A stretch of DNA of 64,000 nucleotides from NCBI GenBank assembly GCA_000169995.1, contig AAZW01000001.1, positions 248,001-312,000 of the forward strand, read 5' to 3'. This stretch comes from Vibrionales bacterium SWAT-3 (GTDB taxonomy: Bacteria > Pseudomonadota > Gammaproteobacteria > Enterobacterales > Vibrionaceae). Position 1 is the stretch's first letter. Every line of letters starts with the position of its first letter. The notes below the pieces were generated by a model. It ran no database searches, had not been told where the DNA came from, and worked only from the letters and a program-made list of their open reading frames with translations. A program made the position numbers and the translations under genes. Of this stretch, positions 54,664-63,482 are shown in pieces.

Positions 54664-55050
54664 CTACTGCTTAGATTCATATAATTTTGTTGGAACTTCG
54701 GTTTCACAACGCTCAAGGTCATAATCTTGGGTCGTGCCACTATTACCTTGGAATCTCATTCTAACGATCATGCCTCTATCAACAAACCAACGAAGGTCTT
54801 GGCAAGAGAAACGATAGCTCGATTCCAAAATATGTGCAGTTGACCATCGAGAATTTCCCGGCAGTGACTCAACGTAATAGATCACGCCATTTTCTGTAAT
54901 CGTCATTCCTTTTATATCGCTTAGATGTTCAATAGCGGTATCAATTGTTTCTTGATCTGCTGTTGGTTGTAACTCTTCAATTGGGACACTCAAACAGCCA
55001 GAAAGAGCCGTTGCTGACAGACAAGCCAAAAAAATAGATTTCAATTTCAT
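54664..55050 (-). CDS. Small lipoprotein of unknown function
   Basis: 128 residues. A signal peptide ends in LSGC (lipobox near residue 18), with Leu at +2, so it is probably an outer-membrane lipoprotein. The mature domain has two later cysteines (in FSCQDLRWF and ERCETEV), which may pair in the periplasm. No family is recognised. The start at 55050 is chosen because the signal peptide then begins MKLKSIFLACL; an ATG four codons upstream is possible. Single gene. Confidence 0.7.
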   Translation of the reverse strand: MKLKSIFLACLSATALSGCLSVPIEELQPTADQETIDTAIEHLSDIKGMTITENGVIYYVESLPGNSRWSTAHILESSYRFSCQDLRWFVDRGMIVRMRFQGNSGTTQDYDLERCETEVPTKLYESKQ

Positions 55051-55332
55051 TTTTATTCTCATTCAATTACATAGCCAAAATAACGCTAGAACGAGATTCT
55101 ATTCACGAGGAGAATGAATGTGTATTGGTATATCTACTAATTTATAAAAAGTGTGATACAGAGTGCTTATTCACTTAATTTGGGGCTTTCTAAAAGAGGA
55201 AAATGACTCATAACGCACTCTCATAGAAAAGTCCGCAACCTTTTGAAAATCAGAGATTTTAATTACACATCAACCAACTGATGGTGTAACACGCCAGAAA
55301 GGCCAGCTTAATGACTGAAAGCTAACTGTAAG

Positions 55333-56028
55333 CTAATCGCTCGTCGCCAAGCTCACCGCGGCTTCTGCATGAATGGCTGTAGTATCAAACAAAGGAACAT
55401 CACTATGTTGTTGCTGAATCAGTAAGGCGATTTCAGTACAGCCGAGAACGATGGCCTCTGCTCCTTGTTGGCTTAGCTTCTCAATGATCTGACTATAGAT
55501 AGTGCGAGACTCTTCTTTAATTTCGCCTCGGCATAGCTCTTGGTAAATGATGTTGTGCACTTGTTTTCGGTCACTCTCATCCGGAATCACAACATCAATA
55601 TCGAATTTTTCGGTTAAGCGACCTTTGTAGAAATCTTGTTCCATAGTAAAAGCTGTGCCGAGCAACCCAACTTTTTTCACGCCCTGATCAAGCAACTTCT
55701 GCGCAGTGGTATCAGCGATATGTAAGATGGGGATCGTGGTCTTCTCTTCGATCTCAGGAACGACTTTATGCATGGTATTGGTACAGATCAGGATGAAGTC
55801 CGCCCCGCCCTTCTCTACCGATATAGCCGCTTCCGATAATATATCTGCTGTTTCAGCCCAACGCCCTTGGTGTTGTAACTTTTCAATCTCATCGAAGTTC
55901 ACGCTATACATACAGATCTTTGCAGAGTTAAGGCCGCCCAACGTAGCTTTAACACCTTCGTTAATGGATTTGTAATAGCTCATGGTCGATTCCCAGCTCA
56001 TACCACCAAGCAAACCGATCGTTTTCAT
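55333..56028 (-). CDS. Aspartate/glutamate racemase family protein
   Basis: A 231-residue PLP-independent racemase of the YgeA/AspR group. Two catalytic cysteines are visible: LICTNTMHK near residue 82 and LGCTEIALL near 195. GLLGGMSWESTMSYYKSIN opens the protein and is diagnostic for the group. It interconverts D- and L-amino acids, though YgeA-type enzymes also racemise homoserine and others. AAAGGAA precedes the ATG. It stands alone. Confidence 0.88.
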   Translation of the reverse strand: MKTIGLLGGMSWESTMSYYKSINEGVKATLGGLNSAKICMYSVNFDEIEKLQHQGRWAETADILSEAAISVEKGGADFILICTNTMHKVVPEIEEKTTIPILHIADTTAQKLLDQGVKKVGLLGTAFTMEQDFYKGRLTEKFDIDVVIPDESDRKQVHNIIYQELCRGEIKEESRTIYSQIIEKLSQQGAEAIVLGCTEIALLIQQQHSDVPLFDTTAIHAEAAVSLATSD

Positions 56029-56130
56029 TTTTTATTCCTTTAATTTCTGACTATCCCGATTAAAGCGCCATGCGCTAAAAATTTATAGTACGTTCTTGCT
56101 GAAAATGAGATGAAGCCTACGCTATTTAGC

Positions 56131-56162
56131 AAAAAGGCTCGAATTAACCATCCGAGCCTTTG
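56131..56162 (-). terminator. Terminator of the periplasmic HAD gene
   Basis: Stem AAAGGCTCG/CGAGCCTTT with an 11-nt loop and T-run on the minus strand, about 27 bases past the stop. Confidence 0.85.
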
Positions 56163-56188
56163 TTGCTTTATCTGATTGTTTGTGTGGG

Positions 56189-57172
56189 TTAATACACCTC
56201 ACACCAATCGGATTTCATGTCGATCAGCGTCCAATCATCTCTAGAGTTCGCTTCGTCGAGTGCTTTATCAAGCTTACCAACATGGGATTCACGATCGTAC
56301 TTCCACTCTCGCTCGGCATCGGTGTGGTGAACAATCATCGCCATTGAATTTGGCTGGCTCGTTGCCCATTGCATCATCGCTTGGTCACCGTCTGAGTTAC
56401 CCACAGCTAAAATAGGCTTCTTACCGATAATATGCTGAATGTTAGTGACCTTTCCGGCTTTGTCATCAATGGTCAAAATAGTCGAATCTTTAGTAACGGT
56501 CGGATTGCCGTCGTTGTAGCTGTAGTTGTATTTAAGTGCGCTACCGATGACCTGCTCTGGCGGGATATTGTAAGCCTCAGGTGCCCACACTCTCATGAAA
56601 TCAACACCACCACCCGATACGATATAAGTTTTGAAGTCATGCTCTTGAAGATAAGTCAGCATCTCTTTCATTGGTTGGTAAGTCAGATCGGTATAGGCTT
56701 TGTTGAAGCGTTCGTCTTTCGCTGCAGCTAACCATTGCTCAACATCTTTTTGGTATTGTTCGACTGTCATACCAGAGTGCGTCGCCATGATAATTTTCAA
56801 TAACCCTTCTTCGCCGCTTCCTAAAACACTCTTAATGTCATCTTCAAGCACAAACTTAAACGGTGCTTCCATTTTCCATTCTGGGTGTTCAGGCGCCATC
56901 TCTTTAATTCGATCTAATGCGAAAGCTAATTGGAAGTAGTATGGCTTTTCAGACCAAAGCGTACCGTCGTTATCAAACACGGCAATACGATCTTGGACCG
57001 CAACGAATGTATCAGACTCCGCTTTTGTAGCTTGACCAACAAAATCCACGATAGCGGATTTGCTCTCACTATCCTTCCATGAAGGCAGCAGATTAGGGTC
57101 ACAGTCGTTAGCAAAAGATGAGAAAGAGAGGCTAGATAAAATTGCAACGGACAAAAGGGTTATTTTCTTCAT
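56189..57172 (-). CDS. Exported HAD-family phosphatase
   Basis: A 327-residue phosphatase with a signal peptide (MKKITLLSVAILSSLSF, cleavage after SSFA), so it works in the periplasm. Motif I is AVFDNDGTLWSEKP near residue 66, motif II is in TYIVSGGGVDFMR near 186, and motif IV is LAVGNSDGDQAMM near 256. The family is annotated as haloacid-dehalogenase-like acid phosphatase. It may release phosphate from organic esters. Cysteines near 24 and close to the C-terminus (DWCEVY) could pair. Single gene. Confidence 0.86.
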   Translation of the reverse strand: MKKITLLSVAILSSLSFSSFANDCDPNLLPSWKDSESKSAIVDFVGQATKAESDTFVAVQDRIAVFDNDGTLWSEKPYYFQLAFALDRIKEMAPEHPEWKMEAPFKFVLEDDIKSVLGSGEEGLLKIIMATHSGMTVEQYQKDVEQWLAAAKDERFNKAYTDLTYQPMKEMLTYLQEHDFKTYIVSGGGVDFMRVWAPEAYNIPPEQVIGSALKYNYSYNDGNPTVTKDSTILTIDDKAGKVTNIQHIIGKKPILAVGNSDGDQAMMQWATSQPNSMAMIVHHTDAEREWKYDRESHVGKLDKALDEANSRDDWTLIDMKSDWCEVY

Positions 57173-57419
57173 AGCACTACCATGTTATTGAATTAATTAA
57201 CGGACTTAATGTCATTTATCCTAGTTGCTCTACTCTGATTTTCCACTTATGAACACTATAACCGACGCTTATATTGCCGTTCCTTGAGTGCTTACAAAGA
57301 GCTAACTTCAAAGGCTAGTTCAAATATAAAAGAGTTGTGGAGTTAGAGGTTTACCCCACTAAAAAATGTCGTTATGGTGATTTGTAATACATCATAAAAA
57401 CAAGGACAGTCAGAGCGCT

Positions 57420-58142
57420 ATGAATAGTACGATTGAGACCATCTTGGGGCATCGCTCCATTCGTCAATATACCGATCAACCAATAGAGAAAGAGCACCTC
57501 GATTTAATTGTCCAGGCAGGTCTCGCAGCATCATCATCAAGCTTATTGCAGGCTGTTTCCATCGTTAGAGTAACAGACAAAGAGAAACGTAAGCTGCTAG
57601 CGGAATACGCTGGCAACCAGCCTTACGTGGAAAGTGCTGCTGAGTTTTTGGTGTTCTGTATCGACTATCAACGCCACGCTCAGATTAACCCTGACGTAAA
57701 AACCGACTTTACCGAGCTAACTCTGATTGGCGCCGTCGATTCTGGCATTATGGCGCAGAACTGCATGTTAGCTGCGGAGTCGTTGGGATTAGGTGGCGTA
57801 TACATTGGTGGCTTACGTAACAGCGCTCAACAGGTTGATGAGCTATTAGAACTTCCACAGCACACAGCCGTGCTCTTTGGTATGTGCTTAGGTCACCCAG
57901 CACAGCAACCAGAGATAAAACCCCGACTTCCAGCTCATGTGGTGATGCACGAAAACCAATACCAGCCATTGAGCCTAGATGAAATCGCTAGCTATGATGA
58001 TTCAATGCAGAGCTACTACGCCAACCGCTCAAGTAACCAAAAGCAAAGCAGTTGGTCACAACAGATCACACAGAAACTCTCTGGAGAATCTCGCCCACAT
58101 ATTTTGCCGTACTTGAACAGTAAGCAACTGACTAAGAGATAG
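57420..58142 (+). CDS. nfsA: NfsA-type oxygen-insensitive NAD(P)H nitroreductase
   Basis: A 240-residue FMN enzyme. HRSIRQYTDQPI near residue 11 and QAGLAASSSSLLQA near 31 bind FMN, LGLGGVYIGGLRN near 121 forms the second FMN loop, and the C-terminal part (about 200-240) matches NfsA-type FMN reductases. The length equals NfsA. It carries out two-electron reduction of nitro-aromatics and quinones in the cytoplasm. AAGGA lies 13 bases before the ATG, slightly far. It converges on the phospholipase-D gene. Confidence 0.9.
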   Translation: MNSTIETILGHRSIRQYTDQPIEKEHLDLIVQAGLAASSSSLLQAVSIVRVTDKEKRKLLAEYAGNQPYVESAAEFLVFCIDYQRHAQINPDVKTDFTELTLIGAVDSGIMAQNCMLAAESLGLGGVYIGGLRNSAQQVDELLELPQHTAVLFGMCLGHPAQQPEIKPRLPAHVVMHENQYQPLSLDEIASYDDSMQSYYANRSSNQKQSSWSQQITQKLSGESRPHILPYLNSKQLTKR

Positions 58143-58192
58143 CGTTCAAAACCTCGCTCAGATACACAAGCTCAGTTTCAATCACCACAAAC

Positions 58193-58226
58193 AAAAATGT
58201 CAGCGTATTATGCGCTGACATTTTTC
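58193..58226. terminator. Bidirectional terminator
   Basis: Perfect 13-bp stem AAAAATGTCAGCG / CGCTGACATTTTT with a 7-nt loop, between convergent genes. Confidence 0.92.
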
Positions 58227-58247
58227 TTTTCTAGGGTTCTGATTTTC

Positions 58248-59777
58248 TTAGAGGTATTTCTCTATCGGGAGAAGCTGTAGGAAGCCTGATTGCATGCGTT
58301 CCCACCTACCGGTTTCTGGTTCGCTGTCCCAACTTTGCTCACTTGAATACCAATACACATCACCATCTTCTAGCTCCAAACGCCAACTGTTATCTTCGCT
58401 CATCGCCTGTTCGATAGTTTCAGCTAGCGTTTCAGCAATCGCTTTGTTTTCGATGATTAACACCGACTCCGTATTTAGGTAGGTCGAGCGCAGGTTGAAG
58501 TTAAATGAGCCAATACTCGCAATACTGCGGTCAAATACCACTGATTTAGCATGCAAACCGTAAGCTGTCTCAGGAGCACATTTAGACACGTCTTGGGTAG
58601 ATGCTTCACACAACTTGGAATCTGGTTTTAGCTCAAACAGGTCGATGCCATGTTCTAACATATCGTAGCGTCTGCCCGCGTAAGCAGAGTGGTTAGTAAC
58701 CAAGTCATTTGACGCCATTGAGTTAGTCAGTGCCTTTATCTCAACGCCTTCGTTATTCAACGTTTGCCACTCATCTAATTGGCCATCATCGAATACCAAG
58801 TAAGCCGACTCAAGCAAGATCTCTTGTTTCGACTCGCTTGCTAGTTGTCCTAACAGAACTGCCGCTGCCTTGGGTTCATCAGTATTGTCTGAATCGACAG
58901 GTACAGGGCGATCGTAAGCAAAACGAGCGTTCACCCAAGTCATCTCATCAAGAGCCCTTTTCAGCAAGTTATCTGCCGATTCACGATTTAATGGTAACTC
59001 TGGGTAATTTTTGTATTGCGGAACGGTTATGTCGTCAATCTTTGAAAGATCCGGTTGCTCTTCGTCACCCAACATAGCGACAGGGTAAGACCAACGGCTG
59101 TCCCAGTATTCAATAAAGCTGGTTTGGATAGTGGTAACCACCGTGCCCATCACCAAGACATCACGATCGCGGAAGTTGATCTCGTCAGAAAGATCAAAGT
59201 ATTCATCACCAATATTACGTCCACCCACCACAGACAAGGTGCCATCTACAGTGAAGGATTTATTGTGCATACGACGGTTTAAACGAGAGAAATCGCCAAG
59301 GAAGCTCAACCACTTACTGAAACCACGGCGTGTAGGTGTTGGGTTGAAGATTCGGATCTCGACGTTCTGGTGTGCATCCAGTGCCGACAATAGCCCTTCA
59401 CGCTCACTGAGGTTGATGTCATCCAGCATCACTCGAACCTTAACACCACGATCAGCAGCGGCTAACAAACGGCTAGCGAGATACTTGCCCGATTCATCCG
59501 AGTTCCAGATGTAATATTGAATATCGATGGTGTGCTCTGCGCTTTCAACTAGTGCCAAGCGCTGAGCCAATGCATCCCAACCGGATTCTTGTAAACGAAC
59601 GGCAGTCGTCGCCTGCTCTGATTCGGGTTGATATTCATCCGCCAAAACCGATAAAGCGCTTGGTCCATAAGAGGTGTACGGTTCTGCCGGGTGATCGATG
59701 CCTTCAGGTAATGAAGAACAGCCGCCGAGTGCGGCGACGAGTAATAAGGTTAAGCTGATGCGTTGGAGCACAGGCAT
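58248..59777 (-). CDS. Phospholipase D / cardiolipin synthase family lipoprotein
   Basis: 509 residues. A signal peptide ends in the lipobox ALGGCSS near residue 20, with Ser at +2 favouring the outer membrane. Two HKD motifs are complete: MHNKSFTVDGTLSVVGGRN near 177 and LHAKSVVFDRSIASIGSFN near 420. It is close in layout to YmdC/ClsC-type proteins, which transfer phosphatidyl groups to make cardiolipin. The start at 59777 has AAGGAAG upstream; a codon 21 positions earlier is not needed. Single gene, convergent on nfsA. Confidence 0.88.
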   Translation of the reverse strand: MPVLQRISLTLLLVAALGGCSSLPEGIDHPAEPYTSYGPSALSVLADEYQPESEQATTAVRLQESGWDALAQRLALVESAEHTIDIQYYIWNSDESGKYLASRLLAAADRGVKVRVMLDDINLSEREGLLSALDAHQNVEIRIFNPTPTRRGFSKWLSFLGDFSRLNRRMHNKSFTVDGTLSVVGGRNIGDEYFDLSDEINFRDRDVLVMGTVVTTIQTSFIEYWDSRWSYPVAMLGDEEQPDLSKIDDITVPQYKNYPELPLNRESADNLLKRALDEMTWVNARFAYDRPVPVDSDNTDEPKAAAVLLGQLASESKQEILLESAYLVFDDGQLDEWQTLNNEGVEIKALTNSMASNDLVTNHSAYAGRRYDMLEHGIDLFELKPDSKLCEASTQDVSKCAPETAYGLHAKSVVFDRSIASIGSFNFNLRSTYLNTESVLIIENKAIAETLAETIEQAMSEDNSWRLELEDGDVYWYSSEQSWDSEPETGRWERMQSGFLQLLPIEKYL

Positions 59778-59983
59778 GTGTTTGACTTCCTTTTCACGGT
59801 GAGGTCTTTGAATTGGCCTCGACAACTTTTCAACGACCAAGTTGTTCGAGGTTATTCATTGATTATTACTGCTAAATCCAGAAATTTATAGGTAATTATC
59901 CAGTATAAATAAAACTTAGCGACTTCATCGTGAGGAACACAGTACCGAATTCACCTATTCAAGCATCGATAGTGACTATAAGG

Positions 59984-60553
59984 TCACGATACTTTCAGTT
60001 GTTCGATACCCAAACAATAAAGGCCTAAAGGCTTTCTCACCATTTCAACCGTAATCTCAGTTCTATCCGGGTTACAGTTCAATGCAAGCGCATAGCCATG
60101 CAAATAGTCGACTAGCAAATGAAGAGCGTCTTCGGATTGCTCTGATGTGAGATTCAACGGGCTCACTACCGCTTCAAAGCGCTCACTAAATACCTCAACG
60201 GGCCCAAGCGATTTCATCGTCAGCAAAGTTTCTAATAGCCCACGGTAGTCGTTCAACACCGACAGGTAGCTCACGCTAAGCTGATACAGGTTCTCTTGCC
60301 ACACTTGGTTTTGCTCAGGCAGTGCCACTTCACCTACTAATGAAACAGTGATCGACTCCAATAGATCATTTTTGTTTTTGAAGTAATGATATATCGCCAT
60401 CGCATCGACACCGAGTTCTGTGGCTAACCCTCTGATACTCGGAACTTTACCGCCTTCACGCATCATGCCCTTTGCCGTATCTAAGATCTTTTCGGCACTT
60501 AGTTGGCTTGATCCACTCTTTGGTCGACCTCGCTTTTGATCCTTGACAGTCAT
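59984..60553 (-). CDS. TetR/AcrR-family repressor
   Basis: 189 residues. The helix-turn-helix lies at about residues 36-60 (VPSIRGLATELGVDAMAIYH), followed by a helical ligand domain with the TetR_C-like pattern. It is divergent from the RibD/DHFR-like gene across 94 bases that hold two short palindromes, so it probably represses that gene and itself. AGAGG precedes the ATG. The ligand is unknown. Confidence 0.88.
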   Translation of the reverse strand: MTVKDQKRGRPKSGSSQLSAEKILDTAKGMMREGGKVPSIRGLATELGVDAMAIYHYFKNKNDLLESITVSLVGEVALPEQNQVWQENLYQLSVSYLSVLNDYRGLLETLLTMKSLGPVEVFSERFEAVVSPLNLTSEQSEDALHLLVDYLHGYALALNCNPDRTEITVEMVRKPLGLYCLGIEQLKVS

Positions 60554-60578
60554 AACAGCACCTCTTAAACTTAAATTT

Positions 60579-60589
60579 CTACACTGTAG
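60579..60589. promoter_or_regulatory. Candidate TetR operator, copy 1
   Basis: CTACACTGTAG is a perfect 11-base palindrome in the divergent region. A related copy lies at 60605-60613. Confidence 0.55.
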
Positions 60590-60604
60590 AATATTTTAAT
60601 TTAA

Positions 60605-60613
60605 TACAGTGTA
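60605..60613. promoter_or_regulatory. Candidate TetR operator, copy 2
   Basis: TACAGTGTA is a 9-base palindrome with the same TACA/TGTA arms as copy 1, 25 bases away centre to centre. Confidence 0.55.
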
Positions 60614-60647
60614 AATGCCAAGTTCCTGTTCAATTTCGGAGTTAACA

Positions 60648-61181
60648 ATGTCAAATATTGTCTTTATCGGTACAAGTCTTGATGGTTACATTGCAGACAA
60701 AAACGGTGGTCTAGATTGGTTACAAGCCATCCCAAACCCAGAGGGTGATGACATGGGGTACAACGCCCATATCGATCGTATCGATGCTTTGGTAATGGGC
60801 CGAAACACAATGGATATGGTGCTGAGCTTCGGTATTGATTGGCCTTACACAAAACCGGTTTATGTTTTGAGTAACACGTTGACTGAAGTGCCTAAAGAGG
60901 TTTAAGGTAAAGTGTTCTTGATAAAGGGCGAACTCACTCAGATCATCGAAGACCTAAACAGCAAAGGCCTTAACAATCTGTATATTGATGGCGGTGTGAC
61001 CATTCAAAACTTCCTGAAAGAAGACCTGGTTGATGAACTGATTATCTCAACGCTCCCTGTGGTTCTTGGTGGTGGCGCTCCACTATTTGGTGAGTTAGTC
61101 TCTCCTCTCGACTTTACGCTGAAAAGTGTCACCACTTACCTTGATGAGATCGTAACCACTCACTACTTGCGTAAGCGTTAA
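60648..61181 (+). pseudogene. RibD C-terminal/dihydrofolate-reductase-like gene broken by an in-frame stop
   Basis: The frame codes a DHFR-fold protein of the RibD_C/YyaP type: MSNIVFIGTSLDGYIADKNG at the start, ALVMGRNTMDMVL near residue 46, YVLSNTL near 74, then NNLYIDGGVTIQNFL and ISTLPVVLGGGAPLFG near the end. A TAA at 60903-60905 interrupts it between EV and GKVFLIKGEL, in the same frame, with no base shift. The start at 60648 has GGAG upstream. It is either a recent nonsense mutation, a sequencing error, or two halves made separately from GTG 60912. The full protein would be about 177 residues. Confidence 0.8.
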
Positions 61182-61202
61182 ACCATTTAAATGATCGATG
61201 CT

Positions 61203-61229
61203 GATGAGCCAAAATCGAGTTGGCTCATC
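61203..61229 (+). terminator. Hairpin after the broken RibD-like gene
   Basis: Stem GATGAGCC/GGCTCATC with an 11-nt loop. The 3' side lacks a T-run, so termination is weak or Rho-aided. Confidence 0.45.
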
Positions 61230-61409
61230 ATGCCACCATGACTTACGAAATCTAAAGTCTGCAACCGCAGCTCTCACCTCAAAACCACTATCTATTTTAT
61301 TCACAAGCGAATTATTGACAAGCTAAGCCGACATTGACACTCTATAATACTGCGTTGATTTTACCGCACTAGCTGCACTGCAGTTCTAACTTGTTAAGAT
61401 AGGTAAAAT

Positions 61410-62201
61410 ATGAACTACCCAAGCACTCTTCCAGCACCTCACAAAGCACTTCTCATCAAAGTGGTTGATGTCTTGTCTCAAGATCCTCGTATATGTGGCA
61501 TTGCCGCAAGTGGCTCCTTTGACGCTGATTCGATGGACAAATACAGCGACTTAGATTTTGTTATCGCGGTCAACCCAGCCGACTATGAAAGCGTAATGCA
61601 AGAACGGTTCAGCATTCTTGATAGTATTGGCGGTAAAGTCGTGGCCTTCACGGGTGAGCATGTTGGTGAACCACGTTTAATTGTATCGATATTTGGCCCA
61701 GAACCTGTGCATGTTGATTTCAAATTTGTCTCTCTGCCAGATGCAGCAATTCGAGTTGATAACAACCAGGTGCTATGGGAACGAGGTAGCGTATTAACCG
61801 ATGTATTCAGCACCGCGGAACCACGCTACCCACAACCAGACCCTCAATGGATTGAAGATCGTTTTTGGATCTGGACGCACTACGCCGCAACCAAGATTGC
61901 TCGTGGCGAATACTTCGAAACGGTTGAGTTTCTCTCTTTTATTCGTCAAAACGTGCTATCTCCGCTGGCACTGAAGCAAGCTGGGCTCACGCCATCTGGT
62001 GTTAGGAAAATTGAAGAGCGACTGCCTGAGTTTTCACAAGCACTCGTAAAAACCGTCGCAATGCCAGAACGTGACGCGTTAATCCCTGCACTCAAACAAG
62101 CTGTCACACTGTACCTTGAGTTAAGAGGTAACGAGCAAGTCAACATTGATGATCATGCTCAGTCATTTTGTCTTCAATACGTTGAGGACGAGTTAAGCTA
62201 A
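61410..62201 (+). CDS. Nucleotidyltransferase-fold protein
   Basis: 263 residues. The N-terminal domain has GIAASGSFDADSMDKYSDLDFVI near residue 28-52 in the pattern GS...SDLD of the pol-beta superfamily, with a third acidic residue in PVHVDFKFV near 103. The C-terminal half is helical. Such proteins transfer nucleotides, sometimes to aminoglycosides; I see nothing that fixes the substrate. GATAGG precedes the ATG. Single gene. Confidence 0.78.
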   Translation: MNYPSTLPAPHKALLIKVVDVLSQDPRICGIAASGSFDADSMDKYSDLDFVIAVNPADYESVMQERFSILDSIGGKVVAFTGEHVGEPRLIVSIFGPEPVHVDFKFVSLPDAAIRVDNNQVLWERGSVLTDVFSTAEPRYPQPDPQWIEDRFWIWTHYAATKIARGEYFETVEFLSFIRQNVLSPLALKQAGLTPSGVRKIEERLPEFSQALVKTVAMPERDALIPALKQAVTLYLELRGNEQVNIDDHAQSFCLQYVEDELS

Positions 62202-62248
62202 TTCCGTATTAAGTGAACCTCAGGTTTTAACTGTCAATTCATAAATGC

Positions 62249-62273
62249 GCCGAGGGCTAATTGCTCTCGGCGT
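62249..62273 (+). terminator. Hairpin after the nucleotidyltransferase gene
   Basis: Stem CGCCGAGGGC/GCTCTCGGCG with one G-T pair and a TAATT loop. The 3' side (TATTC) is only weakly T-rich. Confidence 0.5.
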
Positions 62274-62410
62274 ATTCACTCTCAGTACATTCATCATAAG
62301 TACGGCAATCTTGACACGACACTTGCAATAACGGGTTGATCGCTCCTACACAACACTCCCCTAAAGCAGTACCATTTATCGTATCTCATTCTTAATGGTA
62401 TTTACGTCTT

Positions 62411-62908
62411 ATGAAGCTTTTAGTCGATCGTACTGGTGAACAGTTTTTAGAAATTCTGGAAGAATCAGGAGACAAACTGACGGTTCAATTCATTAGCAAT
62501 GAAGGTAATCGAAAAGGTAAGCCGTTCCAAGATAGTTTGAGTGGCTTGTTCCTCACAGGCTGGAAGCCTCGCACCACCTCTACCGCCATTGGCTTAGAAC
62601 GCTTTAAACAAGGCAAATTACAAGATCCAAAAGTGAGCTTTGCGCTTCACCAGCTCTACCCACTTGGCCGAGATGTAAAACTACCTTCTGGTGATATCGC
62701 CACAATCGCAAGTTACGCGAATACTCACAGCGACGGCTACTACATGTTTGTGCGTCTTAATGATGAATTGAAGCGCCTTAAGATGACGCCAGAATGGGAG
62801 CTATTACCGTCTGCTGTAAGATTAGCACTGCCTTATTACCCTGCTCCAAGAAGCCAGCAAGAACTCGACAATATTGATGATTTTGATGCTTGGGCTGGCG
62901 GGTTTTAA
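62411..62908 (+). CDS. Hypothetical cytoplasmic protein
   Basis: 165 residues, no signal peptide or membrane segment. The N-terminal part is beta-rich (LLVDRTGEQFLEILEE), the middle basic, and the C-terminus acidic and Pro-rich (DNIDDFDAWAGGF). I do not recognise a family. The frame has a normal codon look and is flanked by spacers of about 200 bases, so it appears to be a real single gene. Confidence 0.6.
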   Translation: MKLLVDRTGEQFLEILEESGDKLTVQFISNEGNRKGKPFQDSLSGLFLTGWKPRTTSTAIGLERFKQGKLQDPKVSFALHQLYPLGRDVKLPSGDIATIASYANTHSDGYYMFVRLNDELKRLKMTPEWELLPSAVRLALPYYPAPRSQQELDNIDDFDAWAGGF

Positions 62909-63111
62909 TACTCTTTAACCCATATCCGGAAGGCTATAAACCTTAGTTTATTATCAAATAATTTTTGATAATAATTCTAACTGCGCGCGGTTTATCGTTA
63001 TGAATATTCCGATTATTATTTATCCATCGACACAGACGAGCTAGATTAACAAAGCGCTCTGTGACAAAGAACAACACCACTTCGGTGAATCAAATAATAT
63101 AGGTAACGAAC

Positions 63112-63402
63112 ATGACTCAACTGACTATCATTGCAAACATCGTCGCTAACGAAGACAAAGTTGAACTGGTTAAAACAGAGCTGCTAAAGCTGATTGATAT
63201 CACTCGCGCTGAAGAAGGTTGCATCAACTACGACCTACATCAAGACAACGAAAACCCAGCGCATTTCACTTTCTACGAAAACTGGACGTCTCGCGAACTT
63301 TGGCAAACACACATGAGTAATACTCATCTCGCTGAGTACATGGCAGCAACCGAAGGTTGTGTGGCGTCGTTCACTCTCAATGAGATGACAAAAATCGGTT
63401 AG
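63112..63402 (+). CDS. ABM-family quinol monooxygenase-like protein
   Basis: A 96-residue alpha/beta-barrel protein. VKTELLKLIDITRAEEGCINYDLHQD near residue 20-45 (given as position) and FTFYENWTSRELWQTHMSNTHL near 55-75 are the ABM landmarks, with the usual His in the last helix. It is like YgiN-type quinol monooxygenases. It is a different gene from the ABM gene at 36.1 kb. AGGTAA precedes the ATG. Confidence 0.86.
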   Translation: MTQLTIIANIVANEDKVELVKTELLKLIDITRAEEGCINYDLHQDNENPAHFTFYENWTSRELWQTHMSNTHLAEYMAATEGCVASFTLNEMTKIG

Positions 63403-63430
63403 TCACTGACTGCACACATTAACAAACAAC

Positions 63431-63465
63431 AAAAGCCCGTTCAGAACACCTGAACGGGCTTTTTC
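63431..63465. terminator. Bidirectional terminator
   Basis: Perfect stem AAAAGCCCGTTCAG / CTGAACGGGCTTTT with a 5-nt loop, between convergent genes. Confidence 0.93.
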
Positions 63466-63482
63466 ATTGAACTTGATATTCT

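Noticed and set aside
60912..61181. An 89-codon frame starting with GTG as a separate gene
   Set aside because: It is in the same frame as the upstream half of the RibD-like gene and completes its fold, so it is treated as the second half of a broken gene.
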